Below are positions 23,168 through 31,997 of a stretch of 44,071 bases of DNA, piece by piece (position 1 is the stretch's first letter; each line of letters starts with the position of its first letter). The translations under genes and the position numbers were made by a program. Under the pieces are notes generated by a model. The model did no database searches and was not told where the DNA came from. It was given only the letters and a program-made list of their open reading frames with translations. Source of the DNA: JBCBJX01 sp038522735 (lineage in GTDB: Bacteria > Pseudomonadota > Alphaproteobacteria > Caulobacterales > Parvularculaceae); assembly GCA_038522735.1 (NCBI GenBank), contig JBCBJX010000015.1, positions 1 to 44,071 of the forward strand, read 5' to 3'.

Positions 23168-24460
23168 ATGCGGCCCGGCGGTCGTCTCGCCGCCGCGATC
23201 GAAGTCCTTTCCGACTTCGACGGGCGGCGGGTTCCCCTCAAGACATGCCTGCAGGACTGGGCGCGGGGCGCGCGGTATGCGGGGTCCGGCGACCGGGCCT
23301 GGATTTCCGGTCTCTGCCTCGACGCCTTGCGCCGGCGCCGGAGCCTCGCCGCGACCATGGGCGACGGCGCTCCGCGCGCAGCCGCACTCGGCGCCCTGCG
23401 CTGGCTTTGGCGCTGGGAGATCGATCAGATCGCGGAAGCGGCGGGCGAGGAGCCTCACGGCCCCGGCGCGCTCTCCGACGCTGAACGGGCGGTCCTCGAC
23501 GGGGCGCTTTCAAACGAGATCGACGCGCCTGACTGGCTCGTTCCATCGCTGGAGCGCGTCTTCGGCGTGGATGCCGCGGAGGAGACGGCGGCGCTCTCGG
23601 CGCGCGCGCCGGTCGATCTGCGGGTCAATCATCTGAAGGCGGACGAGGAGCGCGCCCTTAAGTCGCTTGCGGCGTTGGGAGCGGCGCCGTCCGGCGTCCT
23701 CCGTCAGGCTGTGCGCATTCCGGCCCCGGCCCCCGAGGCGAAGGCTCCGGCGCTCGAGGCGAGCCCCGCCTACGCCAGGGGCTGGGTGGAGGTGCAGGAT
23801 CTCGCCAGCCAGATCGCGGCCCTCGCGGCGGGCGACGTCGCGGGAAAACAGGTTCTCGACTACTGCGCCGGCGGCGGCGGCAAGACGCTGGCGCTCGCCG
23901 CGCAGATGGAGAACTCCGGCCAGGTCTTCGCCTGGGACGCCGACGCCCGCCGCCTTGCGCCGATCTTCGAGCGCCTGCGTCGCGCCGGCGTGCGCAACGT
24001 GCAGGTGAGAAGCCCTGCCGAGAACGCCGATCTCTCTGATCTCAAGGGCCGCATGGACGTCGTCTTCATCGACGCGCCGTGTACGGGGACGGGCACCTGG
24101 CGGCGCAAGCCCGACGCAAAATGGCGCCTTACGGAAGATCAGCTCCGGCGGCGAAAAGCCGAGCAGGATGCGATCCTCGGTGAAGCGGCGGACTTCGTGA
24201 AACCGGGCGGCGTCCTCGTCTACGCCACCTGCTCGGTGCTGGCGGAGGAGAACGAGGACAGGCTCGACGTTTTCCTGACGGCGCGGCCTGAGTTCTCCAT
24301 CGAGCCGGCCGTCCCGCTCGTGACGGACATCGCCGCGCTTTCGGGGGGGGCGGCCGACCGGCTCGCCGCGTGCGCGACCGAAACCGGCGCGCTGCGCCTC
24401 ACGCCCCGCCGCATCGGCGCCGACGGGTTCTTCGTCGCTCGGCTGTGTCGCGCGCCTTGA
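23168..24460 (+). CDS. RsmB/NOP family rRNA cytosine-C5 methyltransferase
   Basis: A 430-residue SAM-dependent RNA m5C methyltransferase. The two catalytic cysteines are Cys305 in IDAPCTGTGTWRR and Cys355 in YATCSVLAEEN; the SAM loop is VLDYCAGGGGKTLALA. The first 130 or so residues resemble the NusB-like RNA-binding domain of RsmB. Closest by pattern to RsmB (16S C967), but alphaproteobacterial NOP-family members vary, so no symbol is given. In this group such a gene commonly sits between guaB and guaA, as here. Confidence 0.9.
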   Translation: MRPGGRLAAAIEVLSDFDGRRVPLKTCLQDWARGARYAGSGDRAWISGLCLDALRRRRSLAATMGDGAPRAAALGALRWLWRWEIDQIAEAAGEEPHGPGALSDAERAVLDGALSNEIDAPDWLVPSLERVFGVDAAEETAALSARAPVDLRVNHLKADEERALKSLAALGAAPSGVLRQAVRIPAPAPEAKAPALEASPAYARGWVEVQDLASQIAALAAGDVAGKQVLDYCAGGGGKTLALAAQMENSGQVFAWDADARRLAPIFERLRRAGVRNVQVRSPAENADLSDLKGRMDVVFIDAPCTGTGTWRRKPDAKWRLTEDQLRRRKAEQDAILGEAADFVKPGGVLVYATCSVLAEENEDRLDVFLTARPEFSIEPAVPLVTDIAALSGGAADRLAACATETGALRLTPRRIGADGFFVARLCRAP

Positions 24461-24584
24461 TAAGCGGGCCTCCGTTCGCCGCTTTCGCGCGGCTGTTCGT
24501 CGTGCGCCGGTTTTCTTGCCGGTTGCGGCGGGGTTACCGTCATTTCGCGACGCGGACGTGGATCGCGACTACGGGGACCGGGAC

Positions 24585-24998
24585 ATGAGCGGAAAACGCC
24601 TTCGATCGTTCGACGTCGCGACGCCCATCCGGCTGTCGCTTCTTTGGGCGGCCCTGATGGGCCTTTATATCTACAACGACTATTTCAGCATGTACCTGCC
24701 CGGCACGATCGAGGAGATGTCGTCGGGCGTCATGGGGCCGCTTGGCGCCGCGACCGACACGATCATGATCGCCGTGTCGCTCGTTCTCGCGATCCCGGCG
24801 CTCCTGATCTTCCTCTCATCGGCGCTTCCGCCGGCGCTCGCGAAATGGGCGAATGTCCTGTTCGGCGCGGCGTACACGGTGATCGAGATACTGACGTTCT
24901 TTGGTTCGGCGCCCTTCTATCAGATCGTGGTTGTTTTTGAGATTCTCGTCACCCTGGCGATCATCTGGACCGCGCTGACATGGCCGAAAGTCGAGTGA
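24585..24998 (+). CDS. DUF6326-type membrane protein
   Basis: A 137-residue integral membrane protein with four hydrophobic segments (LSLLWAALMGLYIYNDYF, TIMIAVSLVLAIPALLIFLS, ANVLFGAAYTVIEILTFF, VVVFEILVTLAIIWTAL). The conserved LWxxLMxxYIYNDYFxxYxPGxI pattern near the start is what I associate with the DUF6326 family, of unknown function. The ATG at 24585 is used; 23 upstream in-frame codons lack hydrophobic or family character. It ends 65 bases before guaA and is probably transcribed with its neighbours. Confidence 0.78.
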   Translation: MSGKRLRSFDVATPIRLSLLWAALMGLYIYNDYFSMYLPGTIEEMSSGVMGPLGAATDTIMIAVSLVLAIPALLIFLSSALPPALAKWANVLFGAAYTVIEILTFFGSAPFYQIVVVFEILVTLAIIWTALTWPKVE

Positions 24999-25063
24999 CC
25001 GGGAGCGCCAGATTTTTCGCAGCGTCGCTCGCCACCTGCGTCTGAACGGGCTAAAGCCTCGCG

Positions 25064-26656
25064 ATGGCGAATGAAGAGACGATCCCCCACGCCGCCGACA
25101 TCGACGCCCACGAGCACGTGCTCGTCGTCGATTTCGGCTCCCAGGTCACCCAGCTCATCGCCCGCCGCCTGCGCGAGGCGGGCGTCTATTGCGAGATCCA
25201 TCCCTTCAACCGGGTCGATGCACAGACGCTGAAGGCGTTCGCCCCGCGGGCCGTCATCCTCTCCGGCGGGCCGGCGAGCGTGAAGGCCGAAACGAGCCCG
25301 CGGGCGCCGGCGGAGGTGTTCGAGCTCGGCGTCCCGGTCCTCGGCATCTGCTATGGCGAGCAGACCATGTGCGCCCAGCTTGGCGGCGCAGTGGAGAACG
25401 CCGACCACAGAGAGTTCGGCCGCGCGGAAGTCCGCGTAGAGAAAGAAAGCCCGCTCTTTGGCGGCGTCTGGGAGGCGGGAGAGAGCTATCCGGTCTGGAT
25501 GTCTCATGGCGACCGGGTCGAGGCGCTGCCGGAGGGCTTCGAGGCGATCGCGACGACGCCGTCCGCGCCGTTCGCGGCCATCGCCGACGAGGCCCGGCGG
25601 TTCTACGCCGTCCAGTTCCATCCGGAGGTCGCCCATACGCCGGACGGCGCGAAGCTCCTTCAGAACTTCGTCTACAGGATCGCCGGCCTTAAAGGCGACT
25701 GGACCATGGCCGCCTTTCGGGACGAGGCGATCAAGTCGATCCGCGAGCGGGTGGGTGACGCAAAGGTCGTGTGCGGCCTTTCAGGCGGCGTCGATTCATC
25801 GGTCGCGGCAGTGCTGATCCATGAGGCGATCGGCGAGCAGCTCACCTGCGTCTTCGTCGATACGGGGCTGATGCGCGCCGGCGAGGGGGAGGAGGTCGTC
25901 CGCCTTTTTCGGGACAGCTACAACATTCCCCTCATCCATGTGCAGGCGGAGGATGAATTCCTCGGCGAGCTGAAGGGCGTCGACGACCCTGAGAAAAAGC
26001 GGAAAATCATCGGCGGGCTCTTCATCGACATCTTCGAGCGCGAGGCGGGATCGATCGGCGGCGCCGAATTCCTTGCTCAGGGCACGCTCTACCCGGACGT
26101 CATCGAAAGCGTCTCCTTCGATGGAGGCCCCTCCGTCACCATCAAATCGCACCATAATGTCGGCGGTCTGCCGGAGCGGATGAACCTGAAGCTCGTCGAA
26201 CCCTTGCGCGAGCTTTTCAAAGACGAGGTGCGCGCCCTCGGCCGCGAGTTAGGCCTCCCGGAGCACTTCGTCGGCCGCCACCCGTTCCCGGGCCCCGGCC
26301 TCGCCATCCGCATTCCGGGCGAGGTGACGAAAGAGGCCGCCGACATCCTGCGCAAGGCGGACGCGATCTATCTCGACGAGATCCGCAAAGCCGGCCTCTA
26401 CGATGACATCTGGCAGGCCTTCGCCGTCCTCCTCCCCGTACGGACCGTCGGCGTCATGGGGGACGAGCGCACCTACGACCATGTTCTCGCCCTCAGAGCC
26501 GTCACGTCTACGGATGGAATGACGGCGGACTATTATCCGTTCCCTCACGACTTTCTCGGCCGAACGGCGACCCGCATCATCAACGAGGTGCGCGGCGTCA
26601 ACCGTGTCGTCTATGACGTGACGTCGAAGCCGCCGGGCACGATCGAGTGGGAGTAG
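25064..26656 (+). CDS. guaA: GMP synthase (glutamine-hydrolysing)
   Basis: A 530-residue GMP synthetase that aminates XMP using ATP and glutamine. The N-terminal class I glutamine amidotransferase domain has nucleophile Cys96 in LGICYGEQTM and the partner residues in QFHPEVAHTP. The ATP-pyrophosphatase domain carries the P-loop LSGGVDSSVAA near 240. The C-terminal dimerisation domain includes GRHPFPGPGLAIR and ends with the characteristic KPPGTIEWE. Length and ends agree with the family. Its partner guaB lies about 4.7 kb upstream on the same strand. Confidence 0.97.
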   Translation: MANEETIPHAADIDAHEHVLVVDFGSQVTQLIARRLREAGVYCEIHPFNRVDAQTLKAFAPRAVILSGGPASVKAETSPRAPAEVFELGVPVLGICYGEQTMCAQLGGAVENADHREFGRAEVRVEKESPLFGGVWEAGESYPVWMSHGDRVEALPEGFEAIATTPSAPFAAIADEARRFYAVQFHPEVAHTPDGAKLLQNFVYRIAGLKGDWTMAAFRDEAIKSIRERVGDAKVVCGLSGGVDSSVAAVLIHEAIGEQLTCVFVDTGLMRAGEGEEVVRLFRDSYNIPLIHVQAEDEFLGELKGVDDPEKKRKIIGGLFIDIFEREAGSIGGAEFLAQGTLYPDVIESVSFDGGPSVTIKSHHNVGGLPERMNLKLVEPLRELFKDEVRALGRELGLPEHFVGRHPFPGPGLAIRIPGEVTKEAADILRKADAIYLDEIRKAGLYDDIWQAFAVLLPVRTVGVMGDERTYDHVLALRAVTSTDGMTADYYPFPHDFLGRTATRIINEVRGVNRVVYDVTSKPPGTIEWE

Positions 26657-26727
26657 GGCGCCGCTGGTCCGCCCGCTTGATCGCCAGGCGGCGACCCTGC
26701 TTCATGGCGGAAACCGAGGAGGCGTGA

Positions 26728-28497
26728 ATGAAAAGGCTGGCGATAGCGCTGGGAGCGGCGATGGTGTTCGACATGACGGCTGCGGGCGCGGCGCAGCAAA
26801 GCCCGGCGACCGAGGAGATCGGGCCCGGCGGGCGGCCCGTCGGCGCCGTCTGGTCGCGCTCGCCGGTCTACGCCGAGAACGGCATGGCCGCGACCGCGCA
26901 TCCCCTCGCGAGCCAGGTCGCGATCGACATTCTGAAATCGGGCGGCACGGCGGTCGACGCCGCGATCGCCGCGAACGCCGCCCTAGGGCTGATGGAGCCG
27001 ACCGGAAACGGGATCGGCGGCGATCTTTTCGCCATCGTCTGGGACCCGAAGACCGAGCGGCTCTACGGTCTCAACGCCTCCGGTCGATCGCCGCAGGGGC
27101 GCTCCTATGAGGATCTCGTGGCCGCCGTCGGCGAGGACGGATCGATCCCGCCCCTCGGGCACCTCCCCGTCACGGTTCCCGGCGCCGTCGACGGATGGTT
27201 CGAACTCCATGGCCGCTTCGGCAAGCTCTCTATGCGGAAGGTGTTGAAGCCGGCGATCGAGTACGCCGAAAACGGATTTCCCGTCTCGCCCGTCATTTCG
27301 TACTATTTTCAACGGAACCTCCGGGCGTTTGAGTCGCGTCTTGAAATGATCGGCGAGTTCGACAACGCCCGCGAGACCTACTTCGCGGACGGCGCGCCGC
27401 AGACAGGCCGGATCTTCCGCAATCCGGATCTTGCAAAGACCTACGAAACCATCGCCCGAAAAGGGCGCAAGGCGTTCTATGAGGGCGATCTCGCCCGCAC
27501 GATGGACGCCTATTTCCAGCGCATCGGCGGCGATCTGCGCTATGAGGATTTCGCGGCCCATGAAAGCGAGTGGGTCGAGCCCGGATGCGCGGAGTATCGC
27601 AAGGGCTACGCCCTCTGCGAGCTGCCGCCGAACGGGCAGGGCTTCGCCGCCCTGCAGATGGTCAACATCCTGAAGAACATCGATATCGGCCAGTGGCCGC
27701 GCGGCGATGCGAAGGTCTTCCACTATATGGTCGAGGCGAAACGCCTCGCCTTCGAGGACGTCGCCCGCTACTACGCGGACCCTGCGCTCGCCGACGTTCC
27801 GACTGAATGGCTTCTTTCCGATGAGTACGGGCGCGAGCGGTTCGCTCTTATCGATCCGGACACCGCGATGACGGCGCCGGCGCCCGGCGAGCCGAAGCTC
27901 GAGGGCGAAGGGGACACGACCTACCTCACCGTCGCCGACAAGGACGGGATGATGGTCTCCCTCATCCAGTCCAATTATCGCGGCATGGGGTCCGGCCTCG
28001 TTCCGGACGGGCTCGGTTTCATGTTCCAGGACCGGGGCGAGCTCTTCTCCCTCGACCCTCAGCACCCGAACGTCTACGCGCCCGGCAAGCGCCCGTTCCA
28101 CACGATCATCCCGGCCTTCGTCATGAAGGACGGCGCGCCGCTCATCTCCTTCGGTCTCATGGGCGGCGGCATGCAGCCCCAGGGGCACGTGCAGGTGCTC
28201 GTCAATATGGTCAATTACGGCATGAACCTGCAGGAGGCGGGGGACGCCGCGCGCTTCAACCATGATGGCGGGCGCTCTCCGACCGGCGGCGAGGCGAACC
28301 TCCTCGGCGTTCTCAATCTCGAGCCGGGCGTTCCCGCCGAAACCGTCGAGGCGCTGGAGGCCATGGGCCATAACGTCCGCATTGTGAGCAACGGCGTCAT
28401 GTTCGGCGGCTACCAGGCGATCCTGCGCGACCCGGAAACCGGCGTTTACACAGGCGCGACCGAGATGCGCAAGGACGGGCAGGCGATTGGCTACTAA
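26728..28497 (+). CDS. ggt: Gamma-glutamyltransferase
   Basis: A 589-residue exported Ntn-hydrolase precursor that cleaves gamma-glutamyl bonds of glutathione. A signal peptide covers about the first 22 residues (LAIALGAAMVFDMTAAGAA). The large-subunit core shows NGIGGDLFAIVW. Self-cleavage should occur before Thr397 in GDTTYLTVADKDG, matching the TTHYSVVDKDG context in E. coli. The later GLGFMFQDRG and GLMGGGMQPQGHVQ motifs also match. GAGGAGGCGTGA precedes the ATG. It is probably periplasmic and used for glutathione or peptide salvage. Confidence 0.93.
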   Translation: MKRLAIALGAAMVFDMTAAGAAQQSPATEEIGPGGRPVGAVWSRSPVYAENGMAATAHPLASQVAIDILKSGGTAVDAAIAANAALGLMEPTGNGIGGDLFAIVWDPKTERLYGLNASGRSPQGRSYEDLVAAVGEDGSIPPLGHLPVTVPGAVDGWFELHGRFGKLSMRKVLKPAIEYAENGFPVSPVISYYFQRNLRAFESRLEMIGEFDNARETYFADGAPQTGRIFRNPDLAKTYETIARKGRKAFYEGDLARTMDAYFQRIGGDLRYEDFAAHESEWVEPGCAEYRKGYALCELPPNGQGFAALQMVNILKNIDIGQWPRGDAKVFHYMVEAKRLAFEDVARYYADPALADVPTEWLLSDEYGRERFALIDPDTAMTAPAPGEPKLEGEGDTTYLTVADKDGMMVSLIQSNYRGMGSGLVPDGLGFMFQDRGELFSLDPQHPNVYAPGKRPFHTIIPAFVMKDGAPLISFGLMGGGMQPQGHVQVLVNMVNYGMNLQEAGDAARFNHDGGRSPTGGEANLLGVLNLEPGVPAETVEALEAMGHNVRIVSNGVMFGGYQAILRDPETGVYTGATEMRKDGQAIGY

Positions 28498-28523
28498 CGT
28501 CTGCACGCCAGCCCTTTCTTCGT

Positions 28524-28550
28524 CGGCCCTGCGGATAAACCGCGGGGCCG
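28524..28550. terminator. Candidate hairpin between convergent ggt and rlmJ
   Basis: An 11-base-pair stem with one G-U wobble (CGGCCCTGCGG at 28524-28534 and CCGCGGGGCCG at 28540-28550) around an ATAAA loop, 27 bases past the ggt stop. It lacks a U-tract on either side, so it may be a transcript-end stabiliser rather than a full intrinsic terminator. Confidence 0.45.
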
Positions 28551-28598
28551 AAGTGACGAAAATCAGGCGTTCGAGATTGTAATCGTTTCAGGCGGGGT

Positions 28599-29444
28599 CT
28601 ACGGACGATCAGGCGGAACAAGCCATCCTGCGTATGTCGGCCCTCCGGCGTCCAGCGCGTCCGCAAGCCATCGCATAGCCCGGTCGATGGCTTCGGGAAG
28701 CGTGTAGGGCGGGTTCACAACGTAGAGGCCCGAGCCGGTCATGCCGCGTCCGGCGGCGTCGGGCGCCATGCAGAGCTCAATGTCGTAGACGGACTTCACG
28801 CCTGATCGACGAAGTCTTTCGGCCATCGCGTCGACGCGGGCGCGCTCTATCACGGGCCGCCAGAGAACGTATGTCCCCGTCGGGAACTTCGACCACGCTT
28901 TCGCGACCGCTTGAACGACCGTCTCGTACTCGGTTTTGATCTCATAGCTGGGGTCGATAAGCGCGAGCATGCGCCGTTCGCGCGGCGGGGTCAGCGCGAG
29001 GAGGCCTTCGAGGCCGTCGCCCTTGACGATAGAGGTGTTTCGGCGCGCGCCGACGAACTGCTCAAGGACGCTGTTTTCCGTTCCGTGCAGCTCGTAAAGC
29101 GCAACCCGGTCTTCGGCCCGCGCGCCGGCGAGGGCGATAGCTGGCGACCCAGGGTAAGTGCTGAGCAACCCGTCGGGATTGAGCGACTCAAGCAACGCGA
29201 GATACGGCGCTATGAGATCCGGCGGGTCCGGACGGCCGACTATGCGACGAACACCCGCATCCGCTTCGCCGGTCTTGCGCGCTTCGGCGCTCTCCAGATC
29301 ATAAAGACCGCCGCCGGCGTTGGTGTCCAAGAGGAGAAGGGGCTTCGGCTTTTTCGTCAGATAAGCGAGGCAGAAGGCGTAGACGGCGTGCTTCAGAACG
29401 TCTGCGTGGTTCCCGGCGTGATAGCCGTGGCGGTATGAGAGCAT
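28599..29444 (-). CDS. rlmJ: 23S rRNA (adenine-2030 N6)-methyltransferase RlmJ
   Basis: A 281-residue protein with the canonical N-terminus MLSYRHGYHAGNHADVLKHA, which fixes the start at 29444; the longer frame reaching 29687 is not conserved. It methylates A2030 of 23S rRNA. Other signatures: LLLDTNAGGGLYDL, TYPGSPAIA, PTGTYVLWRPV and GMTGSGLYVVNPPY. The N6-adenine methyltransferase motif IV is DPSY instead of the DPPY of E. coli RlmJ. It is divergent from a small membrane-protein gene 70 bases away. Confidence 0.93.
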   Translation of the reverse strand: MLSYRHGYHAGNHADVLKHAVYAFCLAYLTKKPKPLLLLDTNAGGGLYDLESAEARKTGEADAGVRRIVGRPDPPDLIAPYLALLESLNPDGLLSTYPGSPAIALAGARAEDRVALYELHGTENSVLEQFVGARRNTSIVKGDGLEGLLALTPPRERRMLALIDPSYEIKTEYETVVQAVAKAWSKFPTGTYVLWRPVIERARVDAMAERLRRSGVKSVYDIELCMAPDAAGRGMTGSGLYVVNPPYTLPEAIDRAMRWLADALDAGGPTYAGWLVPPDRP

Positions 29445-29514
29445 TCTTGGCGTCCAAGGCGGAAGTGAACCGGGAGGGGCGCGCCTGCGTAACCTTTTTT
29501 GAAAAGGAAACGCC

Positions 29515-29829
29515 ATGCGTGATCTGCCCGCTTTCTTGTTTCGCCATGCCCTGATTGGTTTCGGCATAGGCGCGGCGTTCATCGCCTTCCTCCTCTGGCG
29601 GGACGCTGGCGGTCTTGGCGGCCTCATCATCCAGTCGGACGCCGGGCTCATCGCTGGCGGCGTCTTGGTGTTCGCGGTCGGCTCCACTTTCGCTGCGGTT
29701 CAGATGAGCATGGCCGCCATGCTTGCAGGCCGCGATGATGAGAACGGCCGCAGCGATGACCATCGCGCCGGACGAACCGCCGCAGCGAGCATGACCCTCG
29801 CCCCGGTCAGGACGTCATCAAGGCCTTGA
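29515..29829 (+). CDS. Small membrane protein, hypothetical
   Basis: A 104-residue protein with AAAAGGAAA just before the ATG. Two hydrophobic segments (ALIGFGIGAAFIAFLLW and AGLIAGGVLVFAVGSTFAAVQM) are separated by a short Gly/Asp loop; the last 35 or so residues are polar. I do not recognise a specific family. Its end overlaps the 3' end of the convergent M20 peptidase gene by 23 bases, and the last residues could therefore be poorly conserved. Confidence 0.7.
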   Translation: MRDLPAFLFRHALIGFGIGAAFIAFLLWRDAGGLGGLIIQSDAGLIAGGVLVFAVGSTFAAVQMSMAAMLAGRDDENGRSDDHRAGRTAAASMTLAPVRTSSRP

Positions 29830-31087
29830 TCGCCGCGCCGTCGAGGCGGCCGTCGGCGAGGCGGTTGAGGATCAGGCCGGAAAGGCTCGCACGCTCGGTG
29901 AAGCTCTCTGCGACGACGAATTCCTCCGCGGAGTGAATGCGCCCGCCGCGGACGCCGAGGGTGTCGATGTTCGGCACGCCCGCCGCGAAGATGTTGTTTC
30001 CCTCGCAGACCCCTCCGGTGTCGGAGAATTCAAGCGAAAGGCCGATCGCCGAGCCGGTCGCTGCGACCGCGTCGAAAAGCGCCTGCTGGGCGGCGTTGCG
30101 CGGCTTCGGCGGCCGGTAGAACCCCCCGTGCAGCGTGGCGGAAATTCCGTCGCGCGCTGCAGCTTTTGCAATGAGTTTTTCGATCGCCGCCGTCGTCCAG
30201 TCCGCCGCCGCCTCGTCGACCGCGCGGGCGCCGAAGCGGACGATCGCGAGATCCGGCACGATATTGACCGGGCCTCCGCCGTCGATCGCGCCGACGTTCA
30301 CGGTCACCCCGTCCCGCGCGCCGTTGAGGGCTTCGAGGCCGAGGACGAGGTCCGCGGCCGCCTCGATGGCGCTCCGCCCGTCCTCCTTCGCGCGTCCGGC
30401 GTGGGCGGCCTTGCCGCGGAGCGTCGCGTCGAAGACGGCCGAGCCCTTCCGCCCGCCCGCCATCGCACCTGTCTCCATCGCCGGCTCGTAGGTCATGCCG
30501 ATCTGGGCGCCGGAGCGGGCGGCTTCCTCCAGCGCGTAGGCGCTCGCGAAGTTTCCGATCTCCTCATCGGGCGTCACGACGATCTTGTAGCCGAGCGTCT
30601 CCTTCAGCGGCCCCGCTTCGAACGCGATGAGCGCTTCCAGCATGACGACGAGACCGCCCTTCATGTCGGCGAGGCCGGGGCCGTTCCAGCGCCCGTCGCC
30701 GAGATCGCGGATCGCCTCGAAGGTCCCCGGTGGGAAGACCGTGTCGTAATGCCCGCTCATGACCACCTGCGCCGGCGCTTCGGGCCGCGCCTCGACGCGC
30801 AGCACGGGACCGGTCGAGACCTCATGCGGATCGCCGTCGTTCTCGACTTTTTGAAACGGGCGGCTGTCTTCCAGACGAATGTCGGCCTCGAGCGCGCCGA
30901 AGGCGTCCGCAAGGCGGGGCGCGAAGGCTTTCAGGCCGTCGAAGTTCCAGCTGCCGGTGTTTGTCGCGGACCAGTCGAGGGTCCGCTCCAGCATGTCGTC
31001 GCCGCGGGCGGCGATGCGGTCGAGGAGGGCGCGGTCTACGCCCGTAAGGGCGCCGAGGCGGGCGAGAGCGTCAGCTTCCATGACCAT
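29807..31087 (-). CDS. M20 family metallopeptidase (carboxypeptidase G2-like)
   Basis: A 426-residue zinc hydrolase. Metal ligands and catalytic residues are readable in order: GHYDTVFP (His, with the catalytic-site Asp two residues later), PGLADMKGG (bridging Asp), TPDEEIG (catalytic Glu and ligand), TYEPAME, and the C-terminal IHSAEEF (His). A dimerisation domain with RGKAAHAGR lies between. The layout resembles carboxypeptidase G2/ArgE relatives that hydrolyse N-acyl or glutamate-terminal amides. No signal peptide is seen, so it is probably cytoplasmic. In-frame ATGs at 31087 and 31081 are both possible. Its substrate is unknown. Confidence 0.9.
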   Translation of the reverse strand: MVMEADALARLGALTGVDRALLDRIAARGDDMLERTLDWSATNTGSWNFDGLKAFAPRLADAFGALEADIRLEDSRPFQKVENDGDPHEVSTGPVLRVEARPEAPAQVVMSGHYDTVFPPGTFEAIRDLGDGRWNGPGLADMKGGLVVMLEALIAFEAGPLKETLGYKIVVTPDEEIGNFASAYALEEAARSGAQIGMTYEPAMETGAMAGGRKGSAVFDATLRGKAAHAGRAKEDGRSAIEAAADLVLGLEALNGARDGVTVNVGAIDGGGPVNIVPDLAIVRFGARAVDEAAADWTTAAIEKLIAKAAARDGISATLHGGFYRPPKPRNAAQQALFDAVAATGSAIGLSLEFSDTGGVCEGNNIFAAGVPNIDTLGVRGGRIHSAEEFVVAESFTERASLSGLILNRLADGRLDGAAIKALMTS

Positions 31088-31130
31088 GACTTAGCGCGAT
31101 CCGACTTATCGGTCCCGCCCGACGACAGGA

Positions 31131-31160
31131 AAAAGCGCGCGCCCGATTGGCGCGCGCTTT
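31131..31160 (-). terminator. Intrinsic terminator of the outer-membrane barrel gene
   Basis: A perfect 12-base-pair stem (31132-31143 with 31149-31160) of mostly alternating G and C, a 5-base loop and T-rich flanks on both strands. It lies just past the stop of the minus-strand barrel gene and ahead of the M20 peptidase gene, so it separates the two. Confidence 0.85.
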
Positions 31161-31186
31161 CTTGATCAGGTCGCTTGAGCAGCGGG

Positions 31187-31852
31187 CTAGAAACCGAACT
31201 TCGCCTCGATGATGAACGAGCTTTCCGTGTAGTCGATATAGCCGCCGCGGATCACGTCTGCGTTCGTATACGAAAACGTCTCTGCATACTCGACGAGGTC
31301 GTCGGCCCGGAAATAGCGGTAGCCGCCGCCGATGGAGACGTTCTCGGTAAGGTAAACGTTGATCCCGACGCCGAGCTGGAACGCGAACGCGGTCTCTTCA
31401 TCTAGCTGGTCGGAATCGAGCCGAGCGGCGCCGACGCCCGCCAGCGCGTAGAGGCCCAATTGGTCCGCAACCGGTATTTCGTAGCCGGCGTTGATCATGA
31501 AGGAGTTGACCGCCGTATCGCTGTCGGCGGTGATCGAGTATCCGGGGCTTGAATAAAGCGTCAGGTCGCCGATGTCGCGGTGCGCGATCTCCGCGTCGAT
31601 GAACGCATCGCCGAATTTCACGCCGAGCGCGCCGCCGACCACGAAGCCGTTCTCGACGTCAAAATCCTCCGAGTAAGAATTTGATACTATGGGTCCGGCC
31701 AGGTAGTCGATCGTCTCTCTGTACTCGAATTCAACAGCGCCGTCGATTTGCAGCCCGCCGAAAGCTCGCAAGTAGATATCCTGCGCCTTGGCGGCGCCGG
31801 TCATGGCGACGCCAGAAGCGAGCGCTGTCGTCAGGAAAAATGAATTCCGCAT
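31187..31852 (-). CDS. Outer-membrane beta-barrel protein
   Basis: A 221-residue protein with a clear signal peptide (NSFFLTTALASGVAMTGAAKA, cleavage near residue 23). The mature part is alternating hydrophobic/polar strands with tyrosine and glycine turns, as in OmpA-like / Omp25-type small barrels. Typical pieces are VGGALGVKFGDAFIDAEIA, GLYALAGVGAARLDS and VSIGGGYRYFRADDL, ending in IIEAKFGF with the terminal aromatic Phe used for BAM insertion. There is no C-terminal peptidoglycan-binding domain. Function is structural or unknown. Confidence 0.88.
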   Translation of the reverse strand: MRNSFFLTTALASGVAMTGAAKAQDIYLRAFGGLQIDGAVEFEYRETIDYLAGPIVSNSYSEDFDVENGFVVGGALGVKFGDAFIDAEIAHRDIGDLTLYSSPGYSITADSDTAVNSFMINAGYEIPVADQLGLYALAGVGAARLDSDQLDEETAFAFQLGVGINVYLTENVSIGGGYRYFRADDLVEYAETFSYTNADVIRGGYIDYTESSFIIEAKFGF

Positions 31853-31997
31853 ACCGCATTACCTTCTTCGGAGGCTCGGCGGATCCCTTCGATCCGATCA
31901 AACCTCGGTTCGACACAAGAATAACGACGGGCCCGAAGCACCCTGAGCGCATTATCGATCGGGTTTATGTCGGAATTCTCCGCAGTTCGCGGCGGAA

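Noticed and set aside
26983..28506. A 507-codon minus-strand frame opposite ggt
   Set aside because: It is a shadow of gamma-glutamyltransferase with no recognisable protein pattern.
31880..31896. Hairpin in the leader of the outer-membrane barrel gene
   Set aside because: Only a 6-base-pair stem (CGGATC/GATCCG) with no supporting riboswitch pattern; too weak to list.
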